Assembly (NCBI GenBank): GCA_016280345.1
Contig: JAEEGN010000092.1
Location: 1 to 6,817, forward strand
DNA: 6,817 bases
Reading direction: 5' to 3'
Origin: Selenomonadaceae bacterium
GTDB lineage: Bacteria; Bacillota; Negativicutes; Selenomonadales; Selenomonadaceae
Shown piece by piece: positions 5,452 to 6,817 of the stretch. Below the pieces are notes generated by a model. The model searched no databases, was not told the DNA's origin, and saw only the letters and a list, made by a program, of their open reading frames with translations. Position 1 is the stretch's first letter; every line of letters starts with the position of its first letter. A program made the position numbers and the translations under genes.

Positions 5452-6427
5452 ATGGTATTCGTATCAGGCAACCGCCCCAGGAATAGCCGACGCCAAAGCC
5501 CATCAGCATGACCCGCATGCCGCTTTTCAGCACGCCGCTGTCCAAAGCCCGGACGAGGGCAATGGGGATGGAGGCGGAAACGGTGTTGCCGGTATCCGCC
5601 ATGTCGAGGCAGAACTTTTCCGGGGGAATCTTCAGTTTCTTCCGCAAATGCTCCAGCATGAAGGCGTTGGCCTGATGGAACACGAAGTAATCGATCTCTT
5701 CCAGAGTCCGGCCGCTCGCTTCCAGCAACCGCCGCGCTGTCTTCGGCACGGCCCGCAGGGTGAACTGGAAGATTTCCGGGCCGTCCATGAAGAGGTACGG
5801 GGAAGCCCCTTCCTCCCGCCGGCCGGCGCTGCCGCGGACGATCAGATTCGCCGCGCCGGCGCCGTCGGTGCCGAGGACAAAGGGGCCGATCGGTTCGTCC
5901 GCCGCCGTTTCCTCGCCGGCAATCCAGACAGCGGCGGCGCCGTCCCCGAAAATGGGCCGCGTCGTCTTGTCGTCCGGGGCCAGGTATTTCGAGTAGGTTT
6001 CCGCCGTAAGCAACAGAACGTTGCGGGCCGTCCCGCTTTCGATGAGCCCCTTGGCGACGGCAAGGCCGTAGATGAAGCCAGAGCAGCCCTGGTTGACGTC
6101 CAGTGCCCCCAGCGCGGCGGACAGGCCCAGTCTCTCCTGCAGCAGGCAGGCGGTGGCGGGCAGGACATAGTCCGGACTCTGGGTACAAAAGAGCAGGAAA
6201 TCCACCTGCTCCCGCAGTGCCGATCTTTGCCCGAAGAGACGCTCCGCCGCCCGCGCCGCCAGATCCGAGGCGCATTCGTCCGGGGCGGCGATATGGCGCT
6301 GCCGGATGCCGGTCTTGGCGTAGATATCCTCCGCCGGCCAGTCCAACGCCATCTGCCGCACCAGGAACTCGTTGTCCTCGACGGCCGCCGGCAGCTCATA
6401 AGCGGCCGCTTTCAGCACCGCTTTCAT
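5450..6427 (-). CDS. 3-oxoacyl-ACP synthase III (KAS III, FabH-like)
   Basis: A 325-residue thiolase-fold enzyme at normal FabH length. The KAS III triad is intact: Cys115 in VNQGCSGFIYGL (111-122), His251 in VFHQANAFMLEHL (249-261) and Asn281 in DTGNTVSASIP (278-288). Other family landmarks are the N-terminal KTGIRQRHIA (38-47), FGDGAAAVWIAG (160-171), the MDGPEIFQFTLRAVP block (214-228) and the glycine-rich end GFGVGYSWGGCLI (310-322). These enzymes condense an acyl-CoA starter with malonyl-ACP to give a beta-ketoacyl-ACP. The neighbouring ACP gene points to a dedicated pathway that makes a short ketoacyl or acyl group for the glycan, rather than general fatty acid initiation; this is inference from context. 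The start ATG 6427 overlaps the upstream stop (ATGA) and follows GAGGGGG. No ketoreductase, dehydratase or transacylase gene is visible, so later steps must use housekeeping enzymes or genes outside the window. A KAS III-like acyltransferase acting on a sugar is an alternative. Confidence 0.9.
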   Translation of the reverse strand: MKAVLKAAAYELPAAVEDNEFLVRQMALDWPAEDIYAKTGIRQRHIAAPDECASDLAARAAERLFGQRSALREQVDFLLFCTQSPDYVLPATACLLQERLGLSAALGALDVNQGCSGFIYGLAVAKGLIESGTARNVLLLTAETYSKYLAPDDKTTRPIFGDGAAAVWIAGEETAADEPIGPFVLGTDGAGAANLIVRGSAGRREEGASPYLFMDGPEIFQFTLRAVPKTARRLLEASGRTLEEIDYFVFHQANAFMLEHLRKKLKIPPEKFCLDMADTGNTVSASIPIALVRALDSGVLKSGMRVMLMGFGVGYSWGGCLIRIP

Positions 6428-6817
6428 CCCGCGTCCCCCTCTTTCCCGTCCGCCAAAACCGACAGGGGCAACTTCATCTTCTTGAGGAACCGCTCGAGAT
6501 AGCCCCGGCGAAAAGCCTCCGTCTCCACCGGTGTCGGGTTGAGATTGCCGGGGGCCGGTTCCTCGATGTACTGCCGTAATTTCGCCCGGAACTCTTCCGG
6601 TCGGACCACCGCCCGGTCAATATCCTTTTCCAGCGCCGCCCGGTAATCGGGTTCGGTGATGAAGCGGCTCATCGCTGCCCGGAGCTTTTCCGGCGTATCG
6701 AACTCGATGCCGAGCCTTTCCTGGCCGATGAGGCTCTCACCCAACGCGTCATCCTGCCGCAGCGTCAGCGGCGCCCGGCCCGCCATGGCGGCGAACTGCA
6801 TCATCAGCGTCCCCCCC
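6424..6817 (-). CDS. C-terminal part of a probable glycosyltransferase (partial, runs off the right edge)
   Basis: The reading frame is open to the right edge and ends at TGA 6424-6426, so about 130 C-terminal residues are seen. The first in-frame ATG at 6804 is internal: codons before it (Gly-Gly-Thr-Leu) continue without a stop into the edge. The segment GGTLMMQFAAMAGRAPLTL, followed by an LIGQERLGIEFDTPEKLRAAM stretch and ITEPDYR, resembles the nucleotide-sugar-binding C-terminal half of GT-B glycosyltransferases: an A-x-x-G-R-x-P-type helix turn, then a helix that tracks residues to be masked by 'efdtpeeL'. The tail is basic (GYLERFLKKMKLPL) and may lie at the membrane surface. The gene overlaps the KAS III gene by 4 bases (ATGA). 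It probably adds a sugar to the same glycan. Family assignment stays tentative without the N-terminal half. Confidence 0.55.
   Translation of the reverse strand, partial: GGTLMMQFAAMAGRAPLTLRQDDALGESLIGQERLGIEFDTPEKLRAAMSRFITEPDYRAALEKDIDRAVVRPEEFRAKLRQYIEEPAPGNLNPTPVETEAFRRGYLERFLKKMKLPLSVLADGKEGDAG

Noticed and set aside
5436..6275. Minus-strand open frame of 279 codons over the KAS III gene in another frame
   Set aside because: The overlapping frame 5450-6427 has the full KAS III triad; this one is rich in Gly, Arg and Pro and has no motif.
6811..6817. Run of seven C at the right edge as a possible frameshift site
   Set aside because: The frame of the glycosyltransferase continues through it as Gly codons, and the window ends there, so nothing can be judged.

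Overview
The window holds the distal end of a polysaccharide or glycan biosynthesis operon read on the minus strand. Eight complete genes and one gene cut by the right edge lie almost end to end from 6817 down to 268. At the left edge is the 3' end of an unrelated plus-strand gene (1-135). The two transcription units converge on one bidirectional terminator hairpin at 193-236. No RNA gene, mobile element, CRISPR array or long non-coding stretch was seen; the only gap over 100 bases is 136-267.

In transcription order (right to left) the operon encodes: the C-terminus of a probable glycosyltransferase; a ketoacyl-ACP synthase III (KAS III) with an intact Cys-His-Asn triad; a TylF-like SAM methyltransferase; a small acyl carrier protein; a PglD/NeuD-like left-handed beta-helix acyltransferase; a five-bladed beta-propeller protein resembling glycoside hydrolase families 32/43/68; a FemAB-like GNAT acyltransferase; an FdtA/QdtA-type cupin sugar 3,4-ketoisomerase; and an FdtB/QdtB-type PLP sugar aminotransferase. 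Neighbouring genes overlap by 4 or 11 bases or are separated by 4 to 34 bases, so one polycistronic message is likely. Its promoter lies beyond the right edge.

Read together, the ketoisomerase and aminotransferase would turn dTDP-4-keto-6-deoxyglucose into a dTDP-3-amino-3,6-dideoxyhexose (Fuc3N or Qui3N). The beta-helix enzyme would then acylate the amine. A dedicated ACP and KAS III in the same operon suggest the acyl group may be made on the carrier protein and be longer than acetyl, with the methyltransferase adding a further decoration. That chemistry is inferred. The enzymes making the dTDP-sugar precursor (RmlA, RmlB) and any ketoacyl reductase are not in the window.

The organism is a GC-rich bacterium, about 60% GC by eye. 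Strong Shine-Dalgarno sites, two probable TTG starts and an RsbW-like ATPase next door would fit a Firmicute-type lineage that makes surface glycans, for example a Negativicute. This placement is weak; a proteobacterium or another phylum is not excluded.
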